A stretch of 64,000 nt of DNA from Sphingomonas sp. SRS2 (GTDB taxonomy: Bacteria > Pseudomonadota > Alphaproteobacteria > Sphingomonadales > Sphingomonadaceae). Where the stretch lies: assembly GCF_000971055.1 (NCBI RefSeq), contig NZ_LARW01000058.1, forward strand, positions 1 to 64,000. The letters run 5' to 3'. The stretch's first letter is position 1. Every line of letters begins with the position of its first letter. The notes beneath the pieces are model-generated. The model was not told the DNA's origin, made no database searches, and was given only the letters and a program-made list of their open reading frames with translations. The position numbers and the translations under genes were made by a program. Below are positions 1 to 11,655 of this stretch, piece after piece.

Positions 1-51
1 CCGAAGCCGCTCGAACTGCTGTTCACTCAACCAAAACTCGCTCAAATCCAC
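1..51 (-). CDS. IS5-like transposase, N-terminal fragment (runs off window)
   Basis: A GTG start at 51 is preceded by a close GGAG. It opens a frame reading VDLSEFWLSEQQFERLR, which continues past the left edge. Transposases of the IS5 group commonly begin with a similar tryptophan-containing helix of the type FWLxxxQFxRL. Only 17 residues are visible, so no catalytic DDE residue can be seen. Whether the gene is intact cannot be judged. Confidence 0.45.
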   Translation of the reverse strand, partial: MDLSEFWLSEQQFERLR

Positions 52-121
52 GCTCCTGCTGTCGCAGAGCCTGAATCACATCCGAGCCGCCGTGGGAATC
101 CCATTTATGGGTCCGGACCCT
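1..121 (-). mobile_element. End of an IS5-like insertion sequence, truncated by window edge
   Basis: The tip of this element appears to lie at about 109-120, where the palindrome gggtccggaccc sits close to another short palindrome. Internal to it is a minus-strand reading frame that resembles the N-terminus of IS5-family transposases. Only one end is visible, so neither the partner inverted repeat nor a target duplication can be checked. The element stops just short of the stop codon of the neighbouring membrane gene. Family assignment rests on remembered resemblance of the tip and N-terminus, not on an alignment. Confidence 0.5.
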
Positions 122-128
122 AGGCAAA

Positions 129-593
129 CTAGTCACCGGAATCCTTGCTGGGCCAACTGACAGCGGCGGCGGTGATGAACCATAAAATCCAAGCAACCCA
201 ATAAACCGGCAAATACCAATATGCCGCCAAGGGCGGCAGGTGCGACAACTGGTACACAGACCAGCTTGCACCAAGAACTGCAGCGATCTGAACAACCGGA
301 AATGCTTCGTCTCCGCTGCTCGTCGCCGCCAGCGACCATTTGCCCGATCGCTCGTCAGCGGGCGGAGCGTAGATCGTGAACGCGAAACGCGCGAATAAAT
401 AGGCAAATGTCAGCACGAAGGCTGGTATGAACAGGAATTCCAGTATCGGCAGATGATCATTGAAGAAATCAGGATTTTTCAAAATGATATATTCAAGTTC
501 TACTTTCGACGTCCTGTAGAAAATGAAGGGATAAGATAGCCAGAGCATAACCCCAAGCCATGCCGATATCCAACGCATGTTCTCGCTTGCCAT
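129..593 (-). CDS. Small multi-pass membrane protein of unknown function
   Basis: The product has 154 residues and about four hydrophobic segments: near the N-terminus (WISAWLGVMLWLSYPFIFY), around residues 50-68, around 105-122, and a tryptophan-rich one around 128-145. It should lie in the inner membrane. The start at 593 was chosen because a GGTGAGGGGG ribosome binding site lies just upstream. The same frame stays open to 845, but that extension has no membrane character. The gene is more AT-rich than its surroundings and abuts an IS end, so recent acquisition is possible. I do not recognise the family. Confidence 0.6.
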   Translation of the reverse strand: MASENMRWISAWLGVMLWLSYPFIFYRTSKVELEYIILKNPDFFNDHLPILEFLFIPAFVLTFAYLFARFAFTIYAPPADERSGKWSLAATSSGDEAFPVVQIAAVLGASWSVYQLSHLPPLAAYWYLPVYWVAWILWFITAAAVSWPSKDSGD

Positions 594-921
594 ATCCCCC
601 TCACCACCGCTTTCTTTTCTTGGCCCAATAAGAATCTCGCATCTCGTTTGCAGCCCCTTGAGCGAAATTCTCGTATACATTGCCCTTATAGAACCCCAGG
701 CCTTGTAGGAATCCGCCCACCGATAACTATCTAGAAGCGGGGTCGCGCCACGCTTGCGGTCATCAGCCATCTGCATACTCCATGCATCATAGCCACATTG
801 CTGCCGAACAGGGTTACATAGCCGAATCCTATAATTCAAGAACAAATAGAGAACAACTAGCCGGCTTGCGAGGTGTGTTACTCAACTATATGACCAGTGC
901 ATCTCCCCAAGAGGATGCCAC
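594..921. other. AT-rich intergenic region
   Basis: These 328 bases separate the divergent membrane-protein and M1 peptidase genes. They are visibly lower in GC than the rest of the window. The minus frame from the membrane gene remains open up to 845 but shows no recognisable protein. Promoters for both flanking genes should lie here. I see no RNA gene or convincing terminator. Confidence 0.5.
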
Positions 922-3558
<2,637 letters not shown>

Positions 3559-3603
3559 GCGTCACCCCAACGGAGGCTGGCATGACGGCTCACCCGGGAT
3601 GCC

Positions 3604-4458
3604 TCAGCTGAACACCACCGTGTTCGCGCCGTTCATCAGCACGCGGTCTTCGAGGAAGGCGCGCACCGCGCTCGCGAGGACGCGGCGTTCGATGTCGCGG
3701 CCCTTGCGGACGAGGTCGTCGGGGGTGTCGCGGTGGCTGACGCGTTCGGTATCCTGATCGATGATCGGCCCCTCATCGAGGTCGGGCGTCACGAAATGCG
3801 CGGTCGCACCGATCAGCTTCACCCCGCGCGCATGCGCCTGATGATAGGGCTTCGCGCCCTTGAAGCCCGGCAGGAAGCTATGGTGGATGTTGATGCAGCG
3901 GCCCGACAGGAAACCGGCCAGGTCATCCGACAATATCTGCATATAGCGGGCGAGCACGACGAGATCGGCGTCGCTGTCGCTCACGATCGCCTTGATCCGT
4001 GCCTCCTGCTCGGACTTGTTGTCCCTGTTCACCGGCAGATGGTGGAAGGGGATATCGCCGAAATCGAGATGGGCATAGGTCTCACGCGGGTGGTTGGCGA
4101 CGATCCCCACGGGTTCCATCGCCAGCTCGCCGATTTTCCAGCGATAGAGGAGATCGGCGAGGCAATGGTCGAACTTGCTGGCGAGCAGCAGGACACGCTT
4201 GCGTGCCGACGAGGCGCGGAAACGGTGGTCGAGCCCGTGATCGGCGGCGACCGGGGCGAAGCCCGCCTCAAGCTGCGCGATCGATGCGCCGCCGACCAGC
4301 GCGAACTCGACACGCATGAAGAAATGGCCGGTCAGCAGATCGTCGAACTGCTGCGCCTCGATGATATTGGCGCCATGCCGCGCGAGCGAGGTCGACACGG
4401 CGGCGACGATGCCGGGATGATCGACACAGGACAGCGTCAGGATATAGGTCTCGACCAC
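3604..4458 (-). CDS. purU: Formyltetrahydrofolate deformylase
   Basis: PurU hydrolyses 10-formyl-tetrahydrofolate to formate and tetrahydrofolate, balancing one-carbon pools for purine synthesis. The 284-residue protein has an N-terminal ACT domain (about 1-80, beginning [20 protein letters not shown]). The C-terminal formyltransferase fold has the PurU signature [20 protein letters not shown] around residues 190-210 and the following GATAHFV...DEGPII segment with its catalytic His/Asp region. The length is normal for the family. It is convergent with the M1 peptidase and is probably a single-gene transcript. Confidence 0.96.
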   Translation of the reverse strand: MVETYILTLSCVDHPGIVAAVSTSLARHGANIIEAQQFDDLLTGHFFMRVEFALVGGASIAQLEAGFAPVAADHGLDHRFRASSARKRVLLLASKFDHCLADLLYRWKIGELAMEPVGIVANHPRETYAHLDFGDIPFHHLPVNRDNKSEQEARIKAIVSDSDADLVVLARYMQILSDDLAGFLSGRCINIHHSFLPGFKGAKPYHQAHARGVKLIGATAHFVTPDLDEGPIIDQDTERVSHRDTPDDLVRKGRDIERRVLASAVRAFLEDRVLMNGANTVVFS

Positions 4459-4516
4459 GGCGGCTCCTTTACGCGGAGCCGCTTGGCGGCGCAGGCCGGG
4501 TCGGTCAACCCCCGGC

Positions 4517-4981
4517 CTATTTGACGATGACGCGGAAGACGATGCTGAAGCTCTGGGTCGCCAGCTGGCTGCCCCCGGTAGTCACGCGGATATTGGTGAC
4601 GCTAGCGTCGCCGCCATCGGCATCGGCGGACGGCGTGTAATTCCAGCTCGTACCATTGTCCCTCGAATATTCCAACCCGCCGGCGGCAGTGTAGGTCACG
4701 TTGGTCAGCAAGGTCGACACCGACACCGACCCCACATAGAATTTCGTTTTCGCGGGGATCGCGTCGCTGATCGTGACGTTGCGCGCCGTGGACTGGAACA
4801 GCGCGTTCGACACAGTGATCGTATATTCGACCAGACCGCCCGGGATCGCCTTTGGCAGCAGGAATTTATTATAGGGATCCCACACCGCGACCGACGATTT
4901 GCTGACGGTCAGGGCCGCGCCGGCCGGGGCAGAGGCGAGGCCCGCCAGCGAGAGCATGAGGATCAGGAACAAGCGTTTCAT
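4517..4981 (-). CDS. Exported single DUF11-type domain protein
   Basis: The product has 154 residues with a signal peptide ([22 protein letters not shown]) and one DUF11-like beta-sandwich module. The diagnostic segment is [19 protein letters not shown] followed by a DAIPAKTKF strand. The same [11 protein letters not shown] motif occurs in the protein at 10045-11148, which suggests the two came from a common module. Its start codon overlaps the stop of the 1686-residue protein (ATGA), so the two are translationally coupled, and it is the last gene of the five-gene operon. The role is unknown; cell-surface location is inferred from the signal and the module type. Confidence 0.85.
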   Translation of the reverse strand: MKRLFLILMLSLAGLASAPAGAALTVSKSSVAVWDPYNKFLLPKAIPGGLVEYTITVSNALFQSTARNVTISDAIPAKTKFYVGSVSVSTLLTNVTYTAAGGLEYSRDNGTSWNYTPSADADGGDASVTNIRVTTGGSQLATQSFSIVFRVIVK

Positions 4982-7900
4982 CGGAACATCCCCCCGATCT
5001 TGCCGCCGAGCGCAGCCATGCTTTGCTGGTCGAACTTCAGACGCATCGTCACATAAGGCCCCTGCCGCAGATAGCGGTTGTCCTCGAAATCGCGGTCGCG
5101 GAAGCCCTTAAGATTATAGCCGAGGCTGATCCAGACGTTGTCCACCGGGGTCACGCCGACCGATGGGCCGATGCTGAAGGCGACCGCCTTTTCGGTCCAG
5201 GCATGCTGGACGCTACCGCTGACGCCGATGTCGATGCGGCGGCCGATATCGCGGCGCAGATCGAAGCCGGTGACGTCGATCAGCCCGTCGAACCGGTCGT
5301 CGTCGAAGCGGCCGCGGACATATTTGACGCCATAATAGAGCGACGCCTCCCAGCGATGATCCTCACCCTCGCGCCCGTCGCGCCAGTTGACCACGAGATT
5401 GTTGATGATCCGGGTCGACAGCGCATCGGCGCCATTGGCGGTGCCGACACCGAGCAGATTGCCCGTGCCGACCCCGGCGTCGCCGCGCTCGTAGCGCAGC
5501 TCGGTGCGGTTGAGGATCGACCAGCGGCTGTCGAGCGGACGCCAGGCAATCGCGATATCGCCCGACATCGCCGCCGCGATCGCGCCATCCTTTTCCCGGA
5601 TGTGGTACAGACGAACCGACGACGCGATCGTCCGGCCCTCGCCCAGTCGGCGCATGACGTTGCTGGTGACGCCCCAGCGGGTCGAACTGTCCCCGGTACG
5701 ATGCTCGGCGCGGCCGTTCCATGACCAGCTGCCCGATTGCCACGACGCCCCCAGGCTGATCGAACGGTAATCCTCGTTGATATTGCCGTCCTGGCCGAGC
5801 GTGCCGCCCAGCGCCACCGGATGCAGCGGATTGACCACCGCGCCCGCGGGAATGCGCCCGCTCACCGTCTTGCTCATGTCGAGCGCGGCATCGACCGTCC
5901 ACTTTTCGCCGATCGGCAGCGACTGCGACATGCCGAACTGCGCGAAGCTGCGCGGGCCGCTTTCGCCAACCGCCTCATGGTTAACGGTGCTGGTGAGCTT
6001 CGCGCCCTTCCATGGCTCGACATCGAAGCCCAGCCGCAGGCCGCGCGCCGAATAGCGCTCACCCTTTGCTGTCTCGTAGCCGGCGATCAGGCGAACCGAT
6101 TCGGTGAATTTGTAGCTGGCGTCGATCGTGCGGCGGATCGGGAAATCGACGCTGTCCTTCTGGCCGCCCAGCGCAAGCTGGTTCTCCGCCGCGACGAGCA
6201 GCTTGCCGTCGAACAGGTCCTTCGATCCGCCCATGGTGAGCAGCTGTGATTTCCTGGCGAGGTTGCCGACGCCTATATCACTCGCCAGCTTGACTCCGGC
6301 GTGGAAGCTCGCGCCGTTGCCGCGCCATTCGGCGCGCGCGTCGAGCGCGTCGCGTTTCGCCGGACCGGTCAGCGACTGCTGGTGCCAGGCGGCAGCGTTC
6401 AGGGCGATCCTGCTCGTCAGCTTGACCCGGCCGTCGGCGCCGAACTTGCGGGTGCCCGCCTCGACGACATTCTGCTGGCTCACGCCGTAATATTGATCCT
6501 GCTGGCGGACATAGGCGAGCAGATCGATCCGGGCATCATGATGCTCGACCTCGGCGAGATAAGCGCGGTCGGATGTATCGCCACCCTGCCCGCCCGCAGC
6601 CGCTTCGACGCGCAGCTCGGTGTTCTGCGCGATCTTCGCCTTCAGGTCGACGCCGCCGACCGTCGCCGCGCCGCTCGTCTCGTCGCGCAGCATCGTTGCG
6701 CCGATCTCGACCTTGTCGTCGAGCAGCGACACCGCGGCGCGGCCGCCCGCGACCAGCCGCTTCACGCCGGCGCCGTACAGTTCGTAATCGACGACGATGA
6801 AAACCGGATTGCCATCCGCATCGCGCGACAGCACCGGCGACTTGAATATCAGCGTGCCCCGGTCGGTGTCGATGTCATAGTCGATATGCCGGGTCAGGTT
6901 GCGCGTCTCGACGATCAGTTCCGAGCGCAGGCGATCACGGATTTCGATCCGCACCTGCTCGCTGTTCGGGACGATCGCGCGGCCGCGCAGGCGATAGGGA
7001 CCGGTCAGGCCGCTGCCCTGGATCTCGTCACGCGCGGCGCTTTCCGCGCTGTTCGCGGCGAAGCCGGTGAAGGAGACCATCCGGCCGCGAAACTCTCCCT
7101 TGAGGCCGTTCAGCGTGCGGCTGAAGCGGGTCAGCTGCGCCTGGGTCAGGTTGGTCTGATAATCGCCGTACAGCGCATAGAATTGCTTGCGCTCGAGCCG
7201 CAGGTAAAGCTTGCCGCGCGTCGCGGCGTCATAGCCCTGGTTCGTGCCGTCGCCATAGACGGTGTAGTAGCGGTCCGGATCGATCGCCGACAGCAGGCCG
7301 TGATCGCGATCAAGCTTCCGGTTGCTGTCATAGGCCATGGTCAGCAGCCAGCTGCCCTTGATCCGGCCCTTGGCGTAGAAGGCGAGTTGGCCATCGGTGA
7401 AGCTGTCGCTCTTGCCGGGCATTCCCGCCTTGCGCGCTTTGCCCGACAGGATGGTGTGGCCGACCGTGCCCGCTCCGAAGCCGACCACGACCCATTCGCG
7501 CGCCGCCGCCTGCAGCCAGGGGCGAAGCTCCACGGTGCGGGTCTGGCCATCCTGGGTGAACTTGATGACGATATGCGCCGCGCCGGCCTGCGCCGTCGGC
7601 TCGAGCGCGATCAGCGCGACGCCGTCGTCGCCCGCGACGCGCGCGGTGGGCAGAGCGCGGCCGAGGCCTTCGAGCGGCTTTTCGTCCTGCGCCTCGGCCT
7701 CGATCGCCGCGGTGTAAGGCTGATCGATCTCGAAGCTGACGGGGGTGCCCTTGCGCACCGGCTTGCCGTCGCGATCGGTAAGCCGCACCGCAATAGCTGG
7801 GCGGTTGATGCCGTCGGCGACAAGGTTCGACCGCGCCGGGAGATATTCGGCATGCGCCGCGACATTGGCATAATGGACGGTGCGGGTGAGCGTGGTCACC

Positions 7901-10038
7901 AGCTTTCCGGACGCGTCCATGATGCGCGCTTCGAGCAGATTGTCGCCTTCGCGCAGCGGCAGGCCGGTCCATTTGGCGATGGCGACCTTCGCATTGCCGT
8001 CGCCCTGATCGCGGGCGAGTTCGTCGACCGGCGCGCCGTTGAGGCGCAGGTCGGTCGCCTGTCCGGGCAGATGCCTGATGACGACGCGGAGCACCGGCGC
8101 GCGCGGATTATGGTCGATCATCGGAAAGAGCCAGTCGACTCCGCTTTCCTCGCCTGCCCAATCGAGCCAGTCGACGCCATTGCCCGCTGCCGCCGCGTCG
8201 TCGGCGATGGCGACCGAAGCCTTGCTTTCGGCGGCGTCCGCAACGGCCGGATCGCGCAGCAGGTTGAAGTCCACCCGCTGGAGCGTGCCGCCCTGCCCCT
8301 CGACGAAGCGCGAGAAGGCGCGCCCCGCCGAGCGCGTGTCGGGATCGCAATCGACCGGCGACAGGCCCGGCTTCAGGCTCTGCGTGTCGAGCTGGACGAC
8401 ATGGCGACCCCTCCGGATGCCCTCGATATGATAGAGGCCATCGCGGTCTGTAACCACATAGGTTCCATCCTCGATCAGGATGCGGACATTGGCGACGCCC
8501 CTGCGCGCACCGCCGGTGACGCCGCAGGCGCCCTCGGTGACGCGGCCGACGACGGTCAGCGCATCGCTGTTGAGGAGCGGTCTGATCCGCACCGCGGCGA
8601 TGCCGGCGGCGCTCCGCCGGCCGCTGGCATCGACCGCGACCGCGCGATTGAGCGCCTCGCCGACCGGCGCACCGGGCGAGATGGTGACGCTGTAGCGGAT
8701 TTCGAGCGAACTTCCGGGGGCCATGACGCCGGGCCGGAAGATCAGCGAACGGCCATCGGCACTGACATCGGGCTCGGCCACGCCGCGCGTCGACCCCCGG
8801 CGATAGCGCATCCCCGGCGGCAATATATCTGTGATGGTGACTCCCGGAATAACGATCGACCCGTCGCGATTGGCGAGGCGCAGTCGATACTGGACAGTAT
8901 CGCCCGGCGCCGCCGTGCGCGCCGACGCTATCTTGTCGAGCGACAATTCGCCGCCGCTGGGGTCGATCGGGATATCGACCTGGAGCGGATCGACCTGATC
9001 GAGCAGGAAATTGCGGCCATAGGAGGCGTCCATGACGAGATAGGCGCCGTTCGGACCTTCCAGCGTCGCCAGACCGGCGGGCGCCACCGTCGACGGCGCG
9101 CTATAGCCGGTCGGCGCATCGACCTGCAGCCGATACCGTCCCGGCGCGATCAGCGGAAAGCGATAACGGCCGTTTTCCGCCGAATAAACAGCGCCGCCGG
9201 CATCGGTGACGGTCTGGCCCGAGACGACTGTCGACGGATAGGCGCTAATGCCGTCGTCACCGAAAACCTCGGCGGGCCGCCCCGTGTCGACATTGATCAG
9301 GGAAACAGTGACGCCATCGACGGGCTTGCCCGTCAGAGAGTCGAAAACGAACCCATATGGATCAATCAGCGCAATATCGCTGGCATTGTTGGTTCCCTCA
9401 TGCGACCCGTCAAAGTCGACCGTGATTTTTTCACGTGCGATGGTCTGAAGCGCGCAGTCCTCGACAACGATCGGAGCCGAGCGATTATGAATCGCGCCGG
9501 CGAACATGCCGCTGTCCGGCGCGGTTTCCCTGAGGGTGAGATGCTCGACGTCGCCACGGTCGGACCGGATGACGATGTCCGACGTCTCGGCAAGCGCCGG
9601 GTCGTCATTTCCCGAAGGATTGGTCAGTTCGACCAGAACATGCACGTCATGCGCGTAGCTCTTGCTGTCGCGATAGGCGCTCGTCGGCGCGTCATCGGCG
9701 TGGCCGGCTTCGTCGGTGACAGTGAGGCTACCATTCCGGCAGGTCGCGGCCGGGAGATCGCTGGTAAAAGCGGCGGTCAAGCGGGTGAAGCGGACCGAAG
9801 CGGGCAGACCCACCGCGCGATTCAGCGATACGGTGTTCGACGTCACGACATGCGCGGCCGGGCCGTCGCGGAAGGACATCGTCGCCATATTGGAAATGGT
9901 CTCGGCACCCGCCGCCGCCGTCGAGACAGCGGCGGCGAGGCCGAGTAGTATCGCGCGCGGCCGGGGAAGGCGAAGCCTGGTCAAGGCTCCGCCCCTCCCC
10001 GACCGCACGGACGAGGTAAAGATGTTTATTCCGAACAA
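4978..10038 (-). CDS. Giant DUF11/carboxypeptidase-like-domain protein with barrel-like C-terminus
   Basis: This 1686-residue exported protein has a long N-region before its signal hydrophobic core (AILLGLAAAVSTAAAGA). The mature N-terminus starts ETISNMATMSF, a pattern shared with two operon neighbours. Visible modules in order are an N-terminal beta domain, an SdrD-B/carboxypeptidase-regulatory-like segment (GKPVDGVTVSLINVDTG to GRYRLQVDAP), a DUF11 module (GELSLDKIASARTAAPGDTV...), a second CarboxypepD-like segment (GVANVRILIEDGTYVVTD) and Ig-like stretches. The last 650 or so residues alternate aromatic and polar residues (for example YALYGDYQTNL, YRSISLGASW), as in outer-membrane beta barrels. 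Surface anchoring is inference. The gene is 6 bases downstream of the 10045-11148 gene. Confidence 0.8.
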   Translation of the reverse strand: MFGINIFTSSVRSGRGGALTRLRLPRPRAILLGLAAAVSTAAAGAETISNMATMSFRDGPAAHVVTSNTVSLNRAVGLPASVRFTRLTAAFTSDLPAATCRNGSLTVTDEAGHADDAPTSAYRDSKSYAHDVHVLVELTNPSGNDDPALAETSDIVIRSDRGDVEHLTLRETAPDSGMFAGAIHNRSAPIVVEDCALQTIAREKITVDFDGSHEGTNNASDIALIDPYGFVFDSLTGKPVDGVTVSLINVDTGRPAEVFGDDGISAYPSTVVSGQTVTDAGGAVYSAENGRYRFPLIAPGRYRLQVDAPTGYSAPSTVAPAGLATLEGPNGAYLVMDASYGRNFLLDQVDPLQVDIPIDPSGGELSLDKIASARTAAPGDTVQYRLRLANRDGSIVIPGVTITDILPPGMRYRRGSTRGVAEPDVSADGRSLIFRPGVMAPGSSLEIRYSVTISPGAPVGEALNRAVAVDASGRRSAAGIAAVRIRPLLNSDALTVVGRVTEGACGVTGGARRGVANVRILIEDGTYVVTDRDGLYHIEGIRRGRHVVQLDTQSLKPGLSPVDCDPDTRSAGRAFSRFVEGQGGTLQRVDFNLLRDPAVADAAESKASVAIADDAAAAGNGVDWLDWAGEESGVDWLFPMIDHNPRAPVLRVVIRHLPGQATDLRLNGAPVDELARDQGDGNAKVAIAKWTGLPLREGDNLLEARIMDASGKLVTTLTRTVHYANVAAHAEYLPARSNLVADGINRPAIAVRLTDRDGKPVRKGTPVSFEIDQPYTAAIEAEAQDEKPLEGLGRALPTARVAGDDGVALIALEPTAQAGAAHIVIKFTQDGQTRTVELRPWLQAAAREWVVVGFGAGTVGHTILSGKARKAGMPGKSDSFTDGQLAFYAKGRIKGSWLLTMAYDSNRKLDRDHGLLSAIDPDRYYTVYGDGTNQGYDAATRGKLYLRLERKQFYALYGDYQTNLTQAQLTRFSRTLNGLKGEFRGRMVSFTGFAANSAESAARDEIQGSGLTGPYRLRGRAIVPNSEQVRIEIRDRLRSELIVETRNLTRHIDYDIDTDRGTLIFKSPVLSRDADGNPVFIVVDYELYGAGVKRLVAGGRAAVSLLDDKVEIGATMLRDETSGAATVGGVDLKAKIAQNTELRVEAAAGGQGGDTSDRAYLAEVEHHDARIDLLAYVRQQDQYYGVSQQNVVEAGTRKFGADGRVKLTSRIALNAAAWHQQSLTGPAKRDALDARAEWRGNGASFHAGVKLASDIGVGNLARKSQLLTMGGSKDLFDGKLLVAAENQLALGGQKDSVDFPIRRTIDASYKFTESVRLIAGYETAKGERYSARGLRLGFDVEPWKGAKLTSTVNHEAVGESGPRSFAQFGMSQSLPIGEKWTVDAALDMSKTVSGRIPAGAVVNPLHPVALGGTLGQDGNINEDYRSISLGASWQSGSWSWNGRAEHRTGDSSTRWGVTSNVMRRLGEGRTIASSVRLYHIREKDGAIAAAMSGDIAIAWRPLDSRWSILNRTELRYERGDAGVGTGNLLGVGTANGADALSTRIINNLVVNWRDGREGEDHRWEASLYYGVKYVRGRFDDDRFDGLIDVTGFDLRRDIGRRIDIGVSGSVQHAWTEKAVAFSIGPSVGVTPVDNVWISLGYNLKGFRDRDFEDNRYLRQGPYVTMRLKFDQQSMAALGGKIGGMFR

Positions 10039-10044
10039 CTTAGA

Positions 10045-11148
10045 TCAGTTCAGCGTCACCCGGAAACGCGTCGTCCGCGTCGCCCCGGCGGCAAGGGTCG
10101 AGATTTTCGACGCGATCTTCGAACCATCGAACGAACCGGTGACGGTGTCGCTGTCGTCGGCGCCGGTGGCGTCGTCATCCTCGTTGTTGCCATCGCCGTT
10201 ACACGCGCCGAGCAGCGTGGTGCCGTTCACGAACAGGCTACCCGCGACATAGGTCGAGTGATCGGGAATGGTGTCGGTCACTGCTATGTCGGTAGCCGCG
10301 CCCGACCCGGTGTTCTGGACCTGGATGCAATATTCCACGACCGCGCCGGGGATCGCCTTCGGCAACAGCGCGCCGTTGATCGGATCGCTGATCGTCGTCG
10401 CTATCTTGTTCACGTCGAGCGCGGTCGAGCCGATGTTATATTCGCCCAGCGCCGAAGACCTGCCGTCGCGCACGAGATCGACGGCGCCGGCGGCGTCGGC
10501 GAACACATTGTCGATTGCGTTGGCGGTGTCACCCAGCAGCGTGGCGATCAGATCGGAGCCCAACGAGCCGCCGCCGCCGCCCGCCGCGGCGATCGCGGTC
10601 AGGACGACGCCCGCGATCGCATCGCTTGGTCCGGTGCCGGGGATATCCGCGACGATGAACACGGTCTTGCTCTGGTCGGGCGCAAGTTCGTCGATATAGG
10701 TCGCGGTATCGCCGGCGTCGTAGACGTTGTTGCCGTTGACGTCGACGAACACGCGGAAGTTATCGACCGCATAATTGTCCGCATGGCCGAGCAGCGTCGC
10801 GACCAGCGCCAGCTGCTGCACGCCGACCAGCCTGAAATCCTGCGTCGCGTTGGTGTTGTTGGTGACGGTGAAGGCGATGACCTGGTCGGTCTCGCCGAAG
10901 CTGACCACCGTCGCCTGTCCACCGACCTGCGCGACCGTGACGTTGACCTTGCGATCGACCAGGAAGGCCGCGGCATTGGACGCAACCGGCGTCTGCGCCG
11001 CGCCGCCGATCGTATAGGCGACGCTGGCGGTGTTCGATACCGTGGTGCCGGCGGTCGTTCCCGCCGCGGCATGGGCAGCTCCCGAAAGAACCAGCGACAA
11101 GGCCGTTCCCGAGAAAGCTATCCCGTGGGAAAGCTTACGCAACTTCAT
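10045..11148 (-). CDS. Exported DUF11-type repeat protein with calcium-loop-like motif
   Basis: The protein has 367 residues and a signal peptide (GIAFSGTALSLVLSGAAHAAA). The mature start GTTVSNTASVAYTIGG matches the recurring GTxISNxAxxxY module. Around residues 130-145 there is DVNGNNVYDAGD, which resembles a dockerin or EF-hand calcium loop. The C-terminal third is a DUF11 module ([14 protein letters not shown]...DTIPDHSTYVAGS) ending in an aspartate-rich linker. It is the third gene of the operon, 6 bases upstream of the giant protein gene. Function is unknown; secretion or surface display is inferred. Confidence 0.85.
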   Translation of the reverse strand: MKLRKLSHGIAFSGTALSLVLSGAAHAAAGTTAGTTVSNTASVAYTIGGAAQTPVASNAAAFLVDRKVNVTVAQVGGQATVVSFGETDQVIAFTVTNNTNATQDFRLVGVQQLALVATLLGHADNYAVDNFRVFVDVNGNNVYDAGDTATYIDELAPDQSKTVFIVADIPGTGPSDAIAGVVLTAIAAAGGGGGSLGSDLIATLLGDTANAIDNVFADAAGAVDLVRDGRSSALGEYNIGSTALDVNKIATTISDPINGALLPKAIPGAVVEYCIQVQNTGSGAATDIAVTDTIPDHSTYVAGSLFVNGTTLLGACNGDGNNEDDDATGADDSDTVTGSFDGSKIASKISTLAAGATRTTRFRVTLN

Positions 11149-11173
11149 AACTACTCCTGTATTCTAGCCCCAA

Positions 11174-11641
11174 TCAGCGAAGCGCTGCGTGGAAAGAGAC
11201 CTCGCCCGCGGCTCCGGCCGCGATCGGGTTGGTGATGTGCCAGCGGACATGGGTGACGTCGGAAAGCCGCGCGGGCCTCCGCACGCCGCCGGGACCGGTG
11301 ACGACAAGTTCGGCGAGGCGCGCGAAATTGCGGCCATCGATGGAAAGTTGCGGCTCGGCGCCGACGCCGGCACCGCGATAGATCATCGTGGCGGGCACCG
11401 GGCTGTCGAGCACGACATCGGTGGCCGGCTGAGCGGCATCGTTGCGATACGCCAGGACATAGACCATCGGATCGCCGGGGACCGCCCGATCGGCGGGCAC
11501 GAGCTTTTCCCCGGTGCCGCCGCTGGGCAGACGGACGGTCTGGGCCTTGAGCACCCTGGTTTCGAGCGAAATGCCGCCCGCGACGGCGGGGACGCTCAGC
11601 GTCACGGCGATCGCGGCCAGCAAGGCGAGCTTGCACTTCAT
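11174..11641 (-). CDS. Small exported DUF11-like protein
   Basis: The product has 155 residues, with signal peptide KLALLAAIAVTLSVPAVAGG and a single DUF11-like domain (AVPGDPMVYVLAYRNDAAQ, then DSPVPATMIYRG). The ATG at 11641 was chosen because GGAG lies 8 bases upstream and the signal peptide begins there. A TTG 18 bases earlier is possible but less likely. It lies 14 bases downstream of the first operon gene and 25 bases upstream of the next. No catalytic residues are apparent, so a structural role is the simplest reading. Confidence 0.8.
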   Translation of the reverse strand: MKCKLALLAAIAVTLSVPAVAGGISLETRVLKAQTVRLPSGGTGEKLVPADRAVPGDPMVYVLAYRNDAAQPATDVVLDSPVPATMIYRGAGVGAEPQLSIDGRNFARLAELVVTGPGGVRRPARLSDVTHVRWHITNPIAAGAAGEVSFHAALR

Positions 11642-11655
11642 GAACTTACTCCGTT

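Noticed and set aside
594-845. 84-codon N-terminal extension of the small membrane protein
   Set aside because: The internal ATG at 593 has a strong ribosome site, and the extension lacks membrane or domain character.
6301-9948. 1215-codon open frame on the plus strand
   Set aside because: It is antisense to the giant DUF11 protein and rich in Arg, Ala and Asp, as expected from the complement of high-GC coding DNA. It has no signal, domain or ribosome site.
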